From Pseudomonas sp. MYb60 (GTDB lineage Bacteria; Pseudomonadota; Gammaproteobacteria; Pseudomonadales; Pseudomonadaceae): a stretch of 64,000 bases of DNA. This document shows, one piece after another, positions 54,317 through 63,313 of this stretch; the stretch's first letter is position 1; each line of letters begins with the position of its first letter. The DNA is taken from assembly GCF_002979555.1 (NCBI RefSeq), contig NZ_PCOZ01000010.1:62001-126000 (forward strand). Direction: 5' to 3'. The notes under the pieces are model-generated. The model worked only from the letters and a program-made list of their open reading frames with translations. It was not told the origin of the DNA and made no database searches. The position numbers were made by a program, and so were the translations under genes.

Positions 54317-55753
54317 TCAGCCTTCGAGGCCGGCGTCGGACTGGCCTTTGCGCAGGGTAAAATTCACCCCGATCGACAGCAGCGGCTGAGGTGGATTCCA
54401 CGCGGGCTTCGGCGCGCTCAGCAAGTAGTCGGTGAGACTTTCGCGCTTGCCCGCCAGCAGGTTGGCCAGCAGCGTACCGGTGGCAGTACCACGCACGGTG
54501 CCCAGGCCGTTACAACCCAGTGCGCCATAGACGTTCTCACGTAGCTCACCGAAGAAACCGGCGCCGTTGCGGGTCATTGCCAGGCCGCCTCCCCACGTAT
54601 GTTCGAAAGGCACATCCTTGAGCGTTGGAAAACGACGCTCGAATGACAGACGGTGCGCCGCACGGACTTTTTCCGGGTAGCCAGGCTTGGCGCGGCCGTC
54701 CGGGTTGAAGCTGAAGCTGTTGCGCACCAGGATGCGGTTGTCGTGGGTACGCCGCGAGGTGGTGCCGAACGGGTCGGCCGGGATCACGCCCCAGAAGTCC
54801 TTGCCGCCGATGCTCGCTTGTTCAGCGGGCGTCAGTGGGCGGGTCAGACTGCCGTAGGTGAAGATCGGCAGCATGCGGCCTTGAAGGAAGCCGAAATACT
54901 GACCGAACGCGTTGTTGGCGAGGATCAACTTGTCGGCGGTGATGCGCCCGGTGGCGTGGTGCAGCACAGTCTTGACGCCGTAGTCGACGGCGGTGATCGG
55001 CGTGTCTTCGTAAAGCTTGACGTTGGCCGGCAGCGAGTCGGCAAGGCCTTTCACCAGAGCCGACGGCTGGACCAGCATGGTGCCTGGCGTGTACAGCGCT
55101 TTGCGGTAGAACGACGTGCCGATGTGGTCGCGCAGCTCATTGCCTTCGATGATCTCGCACGGCTGGCCGAGTTTTTCCAGGCCACCACGATAGGCGTTGA
55201 GCACCGCAATGCCCTTGTCTTCCACGGCAGCCTGATACTTGCCGGAGTGCCGCAGTTGCGCGTCGACGATCTTATGCTCCTCCACCTGGTCGCGCAGGAT
55301 CGACTGGCCGCGCTGATTCAATTCCAGCACGTGCTTGGCGATGGTCTGGTCACCGATGTAGTCCGGCGCGCCGATGTCGTGGGGCACATCGATCAAGAAA
55401 CCGGCGTTACGGCCAGAAGTACCGAACCCGACTTGCTGGGCTTCCACCAAAATGACGTCGTCATTCGGGAAATTCAGCGCCAGCTGCCGAGCCGCCGCCA
55501 AACCGGTAAAACCTGCACCCACCACCACCCATGGGGCACTGGCATCACCGATCAGCGGCGCTTTTGGCTGACGCAGACGGCTGGTGTGGAACCAGCCTGG
55601 GCTGGCGTCATCGGCCGGCAGCGAAGCAATGCGATGCAGCGACGAGGGGTCGGCGGGTAACCCGTCAGACAACAACGATGCAGCCCCGCCAGCCGCCACA
55701 ACCCCGGCGCCCACGCCGGCGCCGATGAGTACACTTCTTCTTGAAACAGGCAT
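54317..55753 (-). CDS. FAD-dependent oxidoreductase with Tat-type signal (DAO family)
   Basis: 478 residues. The N-terminus MPVSRRSVLIGAGVGAGVVA carries a twin-arginine-like SRRSVL motif followed by a hydrophobic core, so export is likely. Then a DAO-type FAD domain: dinucleotide motif VVGAGFTGLAAARQLAL (about residues 75-91) with the ribose-binding acidic residue in VILVEAQQVGFGTSGRNAG. Related to gamma-glutamylputrescine oxidase and other amine/amino-acid oxidases; the substrate is not readable. Its upstream region has an AT-rich palindrome with a GntR-like core at 55787-55817. Confidence 0.82.
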   Translation of the reverse strand: MPVSRRSVLIGAGVGAGVVAAGGAASLLSDGLPADPSSLHRIASLPADDASPGWFHTSRLRQPKAPLIGDASAPWVVVGAGFTGLAAARQLALNFPNDDVILVEAQQVGFGTSGRNAGFLIDVPHDIGAPDYIGDQTIAKHVLELNQRGQSILRDQVEEHKIVDAQLRHSGKYQAAVEDKGIAVLNAYRGGLEKLGQPCEIIEGNELRDHIGTSFYRKALYTPGTMLVQPSALVKGLADSLPANVKLYEDTPITAVDYGVKTVLHHATGRITADKLILANNAFGQYFGFLQGRMLPIFTYGSLTRPLTPAEQASIGGKDFWGVIPADPFGTTSRRTHDNRILVRNSFSFNPDGRAKPGYPEKVRAAHRLSFERRFPTLKDVPFEHTWGGGLAMTRNGAGFFGELRENVYGALGCNGLGTVRGTATGTLLANLLAGKRESLTDYLLSAPKPAWNPPQPLLSIGVNFTLRKGQSDAGLEG

Positions 55754-55786
55754 GTTAATCCCACTCGATTCAAAGGGTTACATATA

Positions 55787-55817
55787 GAATAATATTTGTA
55801 TACACAATGTATTATTC
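55787..55817. promoter_or_regulatory. AT-rich palindromic operator candidate
   Basis: GAATAATA and TATTATTC (55787-55794, 55810-55817) are perfect inverted arms around TTGTATACACAA (55796-55807), whose TTGT/ACAA ends resemble the ATTGTATACAAT sites of FadR-subfamily GntR regulators. It lies 34 bases upstream of the FAD oxidoreductase start, in a region much richer in A+T than its surroundings. Confidence 0.5.
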
Positions 55818-55921
55818 TTCATGTGAGCCGTCAATCTTGGGATGTGGTCGCCACACGCTCTGCGCAGGCAACCCCGCGCTTACCCCTGAGGGGGATGGCA
55901 GAAATAGCGTATTCCAGATGC

Positions 55922-55952
55922 ACAAAACCCCGGCACATGGCCGGGGTTTTGT
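55922..55952. terminator. Bidirectional intrinsic terminator after guaA
   Basis: ACAAAACCCCGGC-ACATG-GCCGGGGTTTTGT, 13 perfect pairs with T runs on both strands. Closes guaBA 29 bases after its stop. Confidence 0.92.
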
Positions 55953-55980
55953 TGTTCAGCATTTACCTGCTAGCGCGGGA

Positions 55981-57558
55981 TCATTCCCACTCAATCGTCG
56001 CCGGCGGCTTGCTCGACACGTCATACGTCACGCGCGAAATGCCTTCGATCTCATTGATGATACGGCCGCTGACGGTTTCCAGCAGTTCGTATGGCAGGTG
56101 TGCCCAGCGGGCGGTCATGAAGTCGATGGTTTCGACGGCACGCAGGGCCACGACCCACGCGTAACGACGGCCATCGCCGACAACGCCCACGGATTTCACC
56201 GGCTGGAACACCACGAATGCCTGGCTGACCTTGTGGTACCAGTCGGCCTTGCGCAGTTCTTCGATGAAGATGTGGTCGGCGCGACGCAGCAGGTCGGCGT
56301 ATTCCTTTTTCACTTCACCGAGGATCCGCACGCCCAGGCCCGGGCCCGGGAATGGGTGGCGGTAGACCATGTCGTAGGGCAGGCCGAGCTCCAGGCCCAG
56401 ACGGCGGACTTCGTCCTTGAACAGTTCGCGCAGCGGCTCTACCAGCTTGAGGTTCATTTCCTCAGGCAGGCCACCCACGTTGTGGTGGGACTTGATCACG
56501 TGGGCCTTGCCGCTCTTGGCGCCGGCCGACTCGATCACGTCGGGGTAGATGGTGCCCTGGGCGAGGTACTTGATGTTGTCCAGTTTGTTGGACTGGGCAT
56601 CGAACACGTCGATGAAGGTGCGACCAATGATCTTGCGCTTCTTCTCTGGGTCGGACTCGCCGGCCAGGTTGTTCAAGAACTGATCTTCAGCGTTGGCGCG
56701 AATCACCTTGACGCCCATGTTCTCGGCGAACATGGCCATCACCTGCTCGCCTTCGTGCAGGCGCAGCAGGCCGTTGTCGACGAAGACGCAGGTCAGTTGG
56801 TCGCCGATGGCTTTGTGCAGCAGGGCAGCAACTACCGAGGAGTCAACGCCGCCGGACAGGCCGAGCAGCACGTTGTCGGTGCCCACTTGGGCGCGCACCT
56901 GGGCAATGGCGTCTTCAGCAATTTTCGATGGGGTCCACAGGGCTTCACACTCGCAGATGTCGAGGATGAAGCGCGACAGGATGCGTCCGCCTTGCTTGGT
57001 GTGGGTCACTTCCGGGTGGAACTGCACGCCGTAGTAACGACGCTCGTCGCTGAACATGCCGGCGATCGGGCAGCTCGGGGTGCTGGCCAGGATGTGGAAG
57101 TCTTCCGGCATCTTGGTGACCTTGTCACCGTGGCTCATCCACACGTCGAGGCCGAACAGGCCATCGGCGTCGACGTGGTCTTCGATGCCGTCCAGCAGGC
57201 GGCTCTTGCCGACCACATCCACACGGGCATAACCGAATTCACGCAGTTCGGAACCTTCAACCTTGCCACCCAGTTGCTCGGCCATGGTCTGCATGCCGTA
57301 GCAGATACCGAAGACCGGCACGCCCAGGTCGAACACCGCTTGTGGGCAGCGCGGGCTGTTGGCTTCGTGCACGGACTCGGGGCCACCGGCGAGGATGACG
57401 CCTTTCGGTGCGAATTCGCGGATCGCTTCGTCATCCATGTCGAACGGGTGCAGTTCGCAGTACACGCCGATTTCACGCACGCGGCGGGCGATCAGCTGGG
57501 TGTACTGGGAACCGAAGTCGAGGATCAGGATGCGGTGGGCGTGAATGTCGAGGGCCAT
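55981..57558 (-). CDS. guaA: GMP synthase (glutamine-hydrolysing)
   Basis: 525 residues. N-terminal class I glutamine amidotransferase with catalytic cysteine in FGICYGMQTMAEQLGG (about residue 86) and the HPE-type triad, then the ATP pyrophosphatase domain with the P-loop LGLSGGVDSSVVAALL (about 230-245) and the C-terminal dimerisation domain ending IEWE. It aminates XMP to GMP. Downstream of guaB on the same strand with an 81-base gap containing a hairpin. Confidence 0.98.
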   Translation of the reverse strand: MALDIHAHRILILDFGSQYTQLIARRVREIGVYCELHPFDMDDEAIREFAPKGVILAGGPESVHEANSPRCPQAVFDLGVPVFGICYGMQTMAEQLGGKVEGSELREFGYARVDVVGKSRLLDGIEDHVDADGLFGLDVWMSHGDKVTKMPEDFHILASTPSCPIAGMFSDERRYYGVQFHPEVTHTKQGGRILSRFILDICECEALWTPSKIAEDAIAQVRAQVGTDNVLLGLSGGVDSSVVAALLHKAIGDQLTCVFVDNGLLRLHEGEQVMAMFAENMGVKVIRANAEDQFLNNLAGESDPEKKRKIIGRTFIDVFDAQSNKLDNIKYLAQGTIYPDVIESAGAKSGKAHVIKSHHNVGGLPEEMNLKLVEPLRELFKDEVRRLGLELGLPYDMVYRHPFPGPGLGVRILGEVKKEYADLLRRADHIFIEELRKADWYHKVSQAFVVFQPVKSVGVVGDGRRYAWVVALRAVETIDFMTARWAHLPYELLETVSGRIINEIEGISRVTYDVSSKPPATIEWE

Positions 57559-57592
57559 GAAGTCAGTCTCGTCTAATGAATCAGAAACAACT

Positions 57593-57614
57593 CGGGGCTG
57601 AAAGAACAGCCCCG
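57593..57614. terminator. Hairpin between guaB and guaA
   Basis: CGGGGCTG-AAAGAA-CAGCCCCG, eight perfect pairs. On the minus strand it is followed by AGTTGTTTC, a weak T-rich tail, so it may reduce read-through from guaB to guaA or mark an mRNA processing point. Confidence 0.5.
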
Positions 57615-57639
57615 GTTACTTAACGTTTTGCTGGAAGCC

Positions 57640-59109
57640 TCAACCTACGCGGTAGTTTGGCGCTTCCTTGGTGATCTGCACGTCGTGGACATGGGATTCA
57701 GCCATACCGGCGCCGGTGATCCGCACGAACTCTGGTTTAGTGCGCATTTCTTCGATGTCGGCGCTGCCGGTGTAACCCATCGAGGAGCGCAGGCCGCCCA
57801 TCAGTTGGTGGATGATCGCGCTCAGGGTGCCTTTGTAAGGCACACGGCCTTCGATGCCTTCCGGTACGAGCTTCTCGGCGCCTGCCGAAGAGTCCTGGAA
57901 GTAACGGTCGGAAGAGCCCTGCGCCTGGGACATGGCGCCCAGCGAACCCATGCCACGGTAAGCCTTGTAGGAACGGCCCTGGAACAGTTCGATCTCGCCT
58001 GGCGCTTCTTCAGTACCGGCAAACATCGAGCCCATCATCACGCAGGAGGCACCGGCCACGATGGCCTTGGACAGGTCACCGGAGAAACGGATGCCGCCGT
58101 CGGCGATCAACGGCACGCCAGTGCCTTCAAGGGCAGCGGCGACGTTGGCGATGGCGCTGATTTGCGGCACGCCAACACCGGCGACGATACGGGTGGTGCA
58201 GATCGAGCCTGGGCCGATACCGACCTTGACGGCGTCCGCGCCCGCTTCGGCCAAAGCCTTGGCGGCAGCGCCGGTGGCGATGTTGCCGCCGATCACCTGC
58301 ACATCAGGGAAGTTCTGCTTGACCCAACGCACGCGGTCGATCACGCCTTTGGAGTGACCGTGGGCAGTGTCGACCACCACCACGTCAACACCGGCAGCAA
58401 CCAGCGCCGACACGCGGTCGCCGGTGTCTTTACCGGTACCCACCGCAGCGCCAACGCGCAGACGACCCTGGTCGTCCTTGCTGGCCAGCGGGTAAGCCTT
58501 GGCTTTTTCGATGTCGTTGACGGTCATCATGCCTTTGAGGGCGAATTTGTCGTCGACGATCAGTACGCGCTCGATGCGGTGCTTGTGCAGCAGTTCGCGC
58601 ACGTCGTTCTTGTCGGCGCCTTCCTTGACAGTGACCAGACGCTCTTTGGGCGTCATCACTTCACGGACGGTGACTTCAAGACGGTTTTCGAAACGCACGT
58701 CACGGGAAGTGACGATGCCGACCAGGTCGCCATCGTGCAGCACCGGAACACCGGAGATGTTGTGCAGGCGGGTCAGGTCGAACAGGTCACGCACGGTGGC
58801 GTCGGCTTCGATGGTGATGGGGTCTTTGACCACACCGGCTTCGTAGCGCTTGACCTTGCGCACTTCGGCAGCTTGCTGCTCGATGGTCATGTTCTTGTGG
58901 ATGATGCCGATGCCGCCTTCCTGAGCCATGGCGATTGCCAAACGGGCTTCGGTGACGGTGTCCATGGCAGCGGAAACCAGTGGAATATTCAGCTCGATGC
59001 CACGGGTTAGGCGGGTCTTGAGACTGACTTCGTTAGGAAGCACCTCGGAATAACCGGGCACTAGGAGAATGTCGTCGAATGTCAGAGCTTCTTGGCTGAT
59101 ACGCAGCAT
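57640..59109 (-). CDS. guaB: Inosine-5'-monophosphate dehydrogenase
   Basis: 489 residues from ATG 59109; the frame upstream crosses the promoter and is not part of the protein. Catalytic loop with active cysteine GPGSICTTRIVAGVGVPQ (about residues 300-317), a CBS pair inserted at about residues 95-205 (MTPKERLVTVKEGADKNDV), and the flap RGMGSLGAMSQ. It oxidises IMP to XMP, the rate-limiting step of guanine nucleotide synthesis. A strong promoter lies 37 bases upstream. Confidence 0.98.
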   Translation of the reverse strand: MLRISQEALTFDDILLVPGYSEVLPNEVSLKTRLTRGIELNIPLVSAAMDTVTEARLAIAMAQEGGIGIIHKNMTIEQQAAEVRKVKRYEAGVVKDPITIEADATVRDLFDLTRLHNISGVPVLHDGDLVGIVTSRDVRFENRLEVTVREVMTPKERLVTVKEGADKNDVRELLHKHRIERVLIVDDKFALKGMMTVNDIEKAKAYPLASKDDQGRLRVGAAVGTGKDTGDRVSALVAAGVDVVVVDTAHGHSKGVIDRVRWVKQNFPDVQVIGGNIATGAAAKALAEAGADAVKVGIGPGSICTTRIVAGVGVPQISAIANVAAALEGTGVPLIADGGIRFSGDLSKAIVAGASCVMMGSMFAGTEEAPGEIELFQGRSYKAYRGMGSLGAMSQAQGSSDRYFQDSSAGAEKLVPEGIEGRVPYKGTLSAIIHQLMGGLRSSMGYTGSADIEEMRTKPEFVRITGAGMAESHVHDVQITKEAPNYRVG

Positions 59110-59145
59110 CGCGGGGGCTCCCGAGCGGGAAAATGGAAGCGCGCC

Positions 59146-59174
59146 ATTATATACATGCACCCTGCCGGGCTCAA
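59146..59174 (-). promoter_or_regulatory. Sigma-70-type promoter of guaBA
   Basis: On the minus strand TTGAGC, 17-base spacer, TATAAT (perfect -10). The predicted start lies about 30 bases before the guaB ATG. The GC-rich segment just after the -10 (GGCGCGC) fits a stringently controlled discriminator, as known for guaB in other proteobacteria. Confidence 0.75.
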
Positions 59175-59230
59175 TGTAAAACTCTGACATATTTGGGAAT
59201 ACTGATAGATGGGGAACCCTTGCGGCTTTT

Positions 59231-59331
59231 CTGTAGGAGCGAGCTTGCTCGCGAAAAACCCAAGAGCACCGCGTTGAACCTGACTGCCCGCGTTATCGTT
59301 GACGATTTTCGCGAGCAAGCTCCCTCCTACA
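59231..59331. repeat. REPIN, GTAGGAGCGAGCTTGCTCGCGA type
   Basis: CTGTAGGAGCGAGCTTGCTC followed by GCGAA is mirrored by TTCGCGAGCAAGCTCCCTCCTACA about 50 bases on. Same class as the pair at 16392. Confidence 0.86.
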
Positions 59332-59338
59332 AAAAGGG

Positions 59339-59887
59339 TTACAACTCGACTTTGACCCAGCTCATCTTCTGGTCCAGCCAATCGGCGAATTCGTCGATAA
59401 AACTCTGCTTGAACCCCGCTTCCGCCCAGTTGTTGAAGATGAATCCCAGGTTGGAAAAACCGCATTCCTGCAGGAACAGGAAGCCGTTGATGTCATCTTC
59501 ATGCCCGCACAACGGGCAGGTGAAGTTGTCGGTGTGGCCGGGCATCCAGTCTTCCAGGCTGTCGAACAGGGCTTCGCCGACTTCCTTGCGGCATTCCGGG
59601 CAGCCGGCTTCTTCAAGAAAGCCCTTGGCCGGGGTGTAGATGCAGCGCTTGTAAATTATTTCCAGGCCGTTGACCGGTTCGTTGAACGGCAACGCTTCGG
59701 GGTACAGCACCACGGCGCGGGCGCCATCGGCCAGCGCGTAACCCATGCGATTGCCGGTGCGGCCACAGGTGGTGAGTTCTTCCTTGATGATGTTCTTGCG
59801 CACCAACCAGCGCACGATGGCCCGGGCGCGGGGTTCGTGGACGGGCAAGGTGGAGATTTTCGGGACAAGGATGCTTTGGGAGTTCAT
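59339..59887 (-). CDS. Conserved protein with two CPxC zinc-ribbon-like motifs
   Basis: 182 residues, no signal peptide or membrane segment. The C-terminal half contains GCPECRKEVGEALF and FTCPLCGHEDDINGFLFL (about residues 94-135), two CPxC knuckles that probably bind one zinc, and an isolated Cys in TTCGRTGNRMGYAL. It is conserved in pseudomonads and is sometimes labelled sugar ABC transporter ATPase, which the sequence does not support (no Walker motifs). The N-terminal ARAIVRWLVRKNIIKEELTT looks like a short helical, possibly winged-helix region. Function unknown. It is flanked by REP pairs on both sides. Confidence 0.7.
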   Translation of the reverse strand: MNSQSILVPKISTLPVHEPRARAIVRWLVRKNIIKEELTTCGRTGNRMGYALADGARAVVLYPEALPFNEPVNGLEIIYKRCIYTPAKGFLEEAGCPECRKEVGEALFDSLEDWMPGHTDNFTCPLCGHEDDINGFLFLQECGFSNLGFIFNNWAEAGFKQSFIDEFADWLDQKMSWVKVEL

Positions 59888-59910
59888 GGGAGTCCTGCGG
59901 TGTGGCGTCT

Positions 59911-59993
59911 GGCCTCATCGGGGGCAAGCCGCCTCCCACAGTTGAATGGTGAATGCTTTCAAGTGTGAGAGGGGGCTCGTCCCCGATGAGGCC
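59911..59993. repeat. Degenerate REPIN, GGGGGCAAGCCGCC type
   Basis: GGCCTCATCGGGGGCAAGCC faces GGGGGCTCGTCCCCGATGAGGCC over about 30 bases; outer arms are perfect for ten bases. Lies between the zinc-ribbon-like gene and the TauE/SafE permease gene. Confidence 0.82.
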
Positions 59994-60029
59994 CTAAAGG
60001 CAGGCAGCTTAATCCCTGCCCCACACAGG

Positions 60030-60797
60030 TCAAGTACTCAGATAGCGCCCGATCAGCGCAATGCCACTGGCCAGCACCAACCAGGTCACCAGCCTGACGA
60101 ACGCCTCCCGCGACAGGCGCATCGTCACCCGACGCCCCAGCCAGAGCCCCAACGCCATCGCCGGCAAGAGACACAGCGCCAACATCAGCAGAGGCCAATC
60201 CGCATACACCCCGGCAACTAAAAACAAACTCAGGCGCACCACCGTGCTGCAACTGATCAATGCGCTCTGGGTGGCGCGCGCCGCGTCCTTCGGCAAGCGG
60301 CTGTTCAGATAGATCGCATAGAGAAAACCGCCACTGCCAAACAGCGCCCCGAACAATCCGCCCACCGTGCCCATGGGCACCGACCACCCCGCCGCCAACT
60401 GCGTCGGCCGCGCTTTCACCGCCAGGCTGTAGATCGCATAGGCACTGATAAACAGCCCCATGAGCAGCAATAACAGGTCGGAATGCACGTTGAGCAAAAA
60501 CACCACGCCCAGTGTGCAGCCAATGGCCATGCACGGCAGCAGGCGCAGCAGCTCCGGCTTGTTCACGTCCCGCCGCGACTGCAGCAGGTTGCCGAATGCT
60601 GCGACAAAGTCCAACAGCACCAGCAACGGGATGATCTTCGACAGCGGCATGAACAGGATCAGCAGCGGCCCCGCCACCAGCGCAGTGCCGAAACCCGCGA
60701 TGCCAAACACGATATAAGCCACCACCACGCCCAGGCCAATCACCAGCCAATCCATACCGCCAAACGACCATTGGCTCATCAGCTCAACTGGGCTCAT
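60030..60797 (-). CDS. TauE/SafE (TSUP) family membrane permease
   Basis: 255 residues with about eight transmembrane segments arranged as two repeats. The first conserved stretch is GIAGFGTALVAGPLLILFMPL (about residues 31-51), and the second-repeat equivalent is MGTVGGLFGALFGSGGFLYAIYL (142-164). Family members export sulfite, sulfoacetate or other small organic anions. No sulfur gene is adjacent, but the sulfur-like divergon is 6 kb away on the map. Start at ATG 60797, with AAGGAAT about 6 bases upstream. Confidence 0.85.
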   Translation of the reverse strand: MSPVELMSQWSFGGMDWLVIGLGVVVAYIVFGIAGFGTALVAGPLLILFMPLSKIIPLLVLLDFVAAFGNLLQSRRDVNKPELLRLLPCMAIGCTLGVVFLLNVHSDLLLLLMGLFISAYAIYSLAVKARPTQLAAGWSVPMGTVGGLFGALFGSGGFLYAIYLNSRLPKDAARATQSALISCSTVVRLSLFLVAGVYADWPLLMLALCLLPAMALGLWLGRRVTMRLSREAFVRLVTWLVLASGIALIGRYLST

Positions 60798-60951
60798 GGG
60801 TTATTCCTTTAAATAGACAGCCTCCACTTTAGCCATGGACGCAGGTTGCGACGACTGTCTTCAACGCCTTCCACCAATTTGGTACGGCGTGACACCTGAT
60901 CTCTACCCGCCAATTGCGTTACGTCCTCGAAATGCCTATAAACTGCCGCCC

Positions 60952-62331
60952 ATGATTAAAGATCCTTTTGCCCGACTGGGCCTGGACCGCGAAGTCCTGA
61001 CTGTCAGCCAGCTCAACGGCCGCGCGCGGGTGTTGCTGGAAGACGTGTTCACCAATATCTGGGTCGAAGGCGAGATCTCCAACCTCGCCCGCCCGGCCTC
61101 TGGGCATGTGTATTTCACCCTCAAGGACAGCGGTGCGCAGGTGCGTTGCGCGCTGTTTCGCAACAACGCGGCGCGGGTTCGCCAGGCGTTGAAGGATGGC
61201 CTGGCGGTGAAGGTGCGCGGCAAGGTCTCGTTGTTCGAGGGTCGTGGTGATTACCAACTGATCCTGGATACCGTGGAGCCAGCCGGCGACGGTGCGCTGC
61301 GCCTTGCCTTCGACGCGCTGAAGGAAAAGCTCAGCGCCGAAGGCCTGTTCAGTGCCGAACGCAAAGTGGCGCTGCCGGCGCACCCTCGGCGCATCGGCAT
61401 CATCAGCTCGCCGACGGGTGCGGTGATCCGCGACATCATCAGCGTATTCCGCCGCCGTGCGCCCAACATTCAGCTGACCCTGATCCCCACCGCCGTGCAA
61501 GGCCGCGAAGCGATCCCGCAGATTGTGCGCGCGCTGAAACTGGCCGATGCGCGCGGCTTTGATGCGCTGATCCTGGCCCGTGGCGGCGGCTCGCTGGAAG
61601 ACCTGTGGTGTTTCAACGAAGAGGCCGTGGCCCGTGCGGTGGACGCCTGTGTGACGCCAATCGTCAGCGCCGTCGGCCACGAGACCGATGTGTCCATCAG
61701 CGATTTCGTCGCCGACGTGCGCGCCCCTACCCCTTCCGCCGCCGCTGAATTGCTCGCGCCGGACGCCAGCCACCTGGTGCGTCAGGTCGAGAACCTGCAC
61801 CGCCGCCTGGTGATGCTGATGCGCAACCGCTTGCGCCACGACCGCCTGCGCCTGGAAGGCATGGCCCGACGCCTGCGCCATCCTGGCGAGCGCCTGCGCC
61901 AGCAAGCCCAGCGCCTGGACGACCTGGACATGCGCCTGCGCCGCGCCTTCGAGCGCAGCCTCAATACCCGTCGCGAGCGTCTGATCCGCCTGGAAACCCG
62001 TCTCGCCGGCCAACACCCCGGCCGCCAACTGGCCCTGCTGCGCCAACGCCTGGACAGCCTGGCCGAACGCCTGCCCCGCGCCATGCGCGAAGGCCTCAAG
62101 GCGCGGCGCCTGCAATTGCAAAGCCAGATGCAGACGCTGCACGTGGTCAGCCCGCTGGCGACCCTGGGCCGGGGCTACAGCATCCTGCTGGATGAACGCG
62201 GCCAGGCCATTCGCAACGCCGCACAAACCCACACCGGCCAGCGCCTGACCGCGCGCCTCGGTGAAGGCCAATTGCAGGTGCGGGTGGAAGACAACCACCT
62301 CACACCCGTTACCCTTTCGTTATTGGATTGA
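60952..62331 (+). CDS. xseA: Exodeoxyribonuclease VII large subunit
   Basis: 459 residues from ATG 60952. OB-fold nucleic-acid-binding domain (about 10-110; LTVSQLNGRARVLLEDVFTN, GEISNLARPASGHVYFTLKD), catalytic domain with RIGIISSPTGAVIRDI, LARGGGSLEDLW and VGHETDVSISDFVAD, then a long helical, arginine/glutamine-rich coiled coil (about 300-410) that holds the small subunits. Degrades single-stranded DNA from both ends. The small subunit gene xseB is not here. The next gene starts three bases after its stop. Confidence 0.97.
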   Translation: MIKDPFARLGLDREVLTVSQLNGRARVLLEDVFTNIWVEGEISNLARPASGHVYFTLKDSGAQVRCALFRNNAARVRQALKDGLAVKVRGKVSLFEGRGDYQLILDTVEPAGDGALRLAFDALKEKLSAEGLFSAERKVALPAHPRRIGIISSPTGAVIRDIISVFRRRAPNIQLTLIPTAVQGREAIPQIVRALKLADARGFDALILARGGGSLEDLWCFNEEAVARAVDACVTPIVSAVGHETDVSISDFVADVRAPTPSAAAELLAPDASHLVRQVENLHRRLVMLMRNRLRHDRLRLEGMARRLRHPGERLRQQAQRLDDLDMRLRRAFERSLNTRRERLIRLETRLAGQHPGRQLALLRQRLDSLAERLPRAMREGLKARRLQLQSQMQTLHVVSPLATLGRGYSILLDERGQAIRNAAQTHTGQRLTARLGEGQLQVRVEDNHLTPVTLSLLD

Positions 62332-62334
62332 TTG

Positions 62335-63156
62335 ATGCCACGTCTATTTAGCCTGTTGATGTTGCTGTGCCTCGCCGTTAACGCTCATGCCGACAGCTAC
62401 ATCACCCGCACCTTGAACAAACCGGTGCCGGGCGGTGTGGCAGTGGTCGACCTGGGCCCTTCGGCGGCCGCGCCGAAAGCCACGTACCAGGGCAAGCCGG
62501 TACTGGTGGTGAAGGAGCAGGACAACTGGCTGGCCATCGTCGGTATCCCGCTGACGGTCAAACCCGGTAATGAGCGCATCAGCAGCGGCGGGCGCACGCT
62601 GCCGTTTATCGTCGGCTACAAGAAGTATCCGGAACAGCGCATCACCTTGAAGAACAAAAGCCAGGTCAACCCGGAACCGGCGCAGCTCAAGCGCATCGAG
62701 TCGGAGCTGGCGGTGCAGATCAAGGCCTACCGAAGTTTCAGCCCGAACCTGCCGAGCAACCTGGTGCTGGATAAACCGGTGAATGGACCGCTGTCGAGCA
62801 AGTTTGGCGTGCGCCGCTTCTTCAACGGCGAAGAACGCAACCCTCACTCGGGCCTGGACTTCGCCGTCCCCGCCGGCACGCCGATCAAGACGCCGGCCAA
62901 TGGCAAGGTAATCCTGGTGGGCAACTACTTCTTCAACGGCAACACCGTGTTCGTCGACCATGGCCAAGGTTTTATCAGCATGTTCTGCCATATGTCGAAG
63001 ATCGACGTGAAGGTCGGCGACACACTCACCCGAGGTGCCGTTGTCGGCAAAGTGGGTGCCACAGGCCGCGCGACCGGGCCGCATATGCATTGGAACGTCA
63101 GCCTGAACGATGCGCGGGTCGATCCGGCGATCTTTATCGGCGCGTTCCAACCCTGA
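62335..63156 (+). CDS. M23-family (LytM) peptidoglycan endopeptidase
   Basis: 273 residues from ATG 62335; a TTG three bases earlier is also in frame. Signal peptide (residues 1-20, cleavage after AHA). N-terminal beta-rich region, then an M23 domain (about 160-270) with zinc ligands in NPHSGLDF (HxxxD) and GPHMHWNV (HxH). Because these residues are intact it is probably an active D,D-endopeptidase rather than an EnvC-type activator. Likely cotranscribed with xseA. Confidence 0.92.
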   Translation: MPRLFSLLMLLCLAVNAHADSYITRTLNKPVPGGVAVVDLGPSAAAPKATYQGKPVLVVKEQDNWLAIVGIPLTVKPGNERISSGGRTLPFIVGYKKYPEQRITLKNKSQVNPEPAQLKRIESELAVQIKAYRSFSPNLPSNLVLDKPVNGPLSSKFGVRRFFNGEERNPHSGLDFAVPAGTPIKTPANGKVILVGNYFFNGNTVFVDHGQGFISMFCHMSKIDVKVGDTLTRGAVVGKVGATGRATGPHMHWNVSLNDARVDPAIFIGAFQP

Positions 63157-63164
63157 TCGACACG

Positions 63165-63192
63165 ATTGCGCGCCAGCCAAATGGCGCGCAAT
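63165..63192. terminator. Hairpin after the M23 peptidase gene
   Basis: ATTGCGCGCCA-GCCAAA-TGGCGCGCAAT, 11 perfect pairs nine bases after the stop. The 3' flank is A-rich rather than T-rich, so it may act with Rho or as an mRNA end structure. Confidence 0.6.
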
Positions 63193-63313
63193 AAAAACAG
63201 GCCCTGGAAAGATTCCTAACCATAAAATCCTGTTTTCTCAGCCCACAGCAGAAATTATCTCAATTTTTCTCGACTGCTTGCCATCTTTCACCCCGACGGT
63301 TAGGGTTGAGCTT

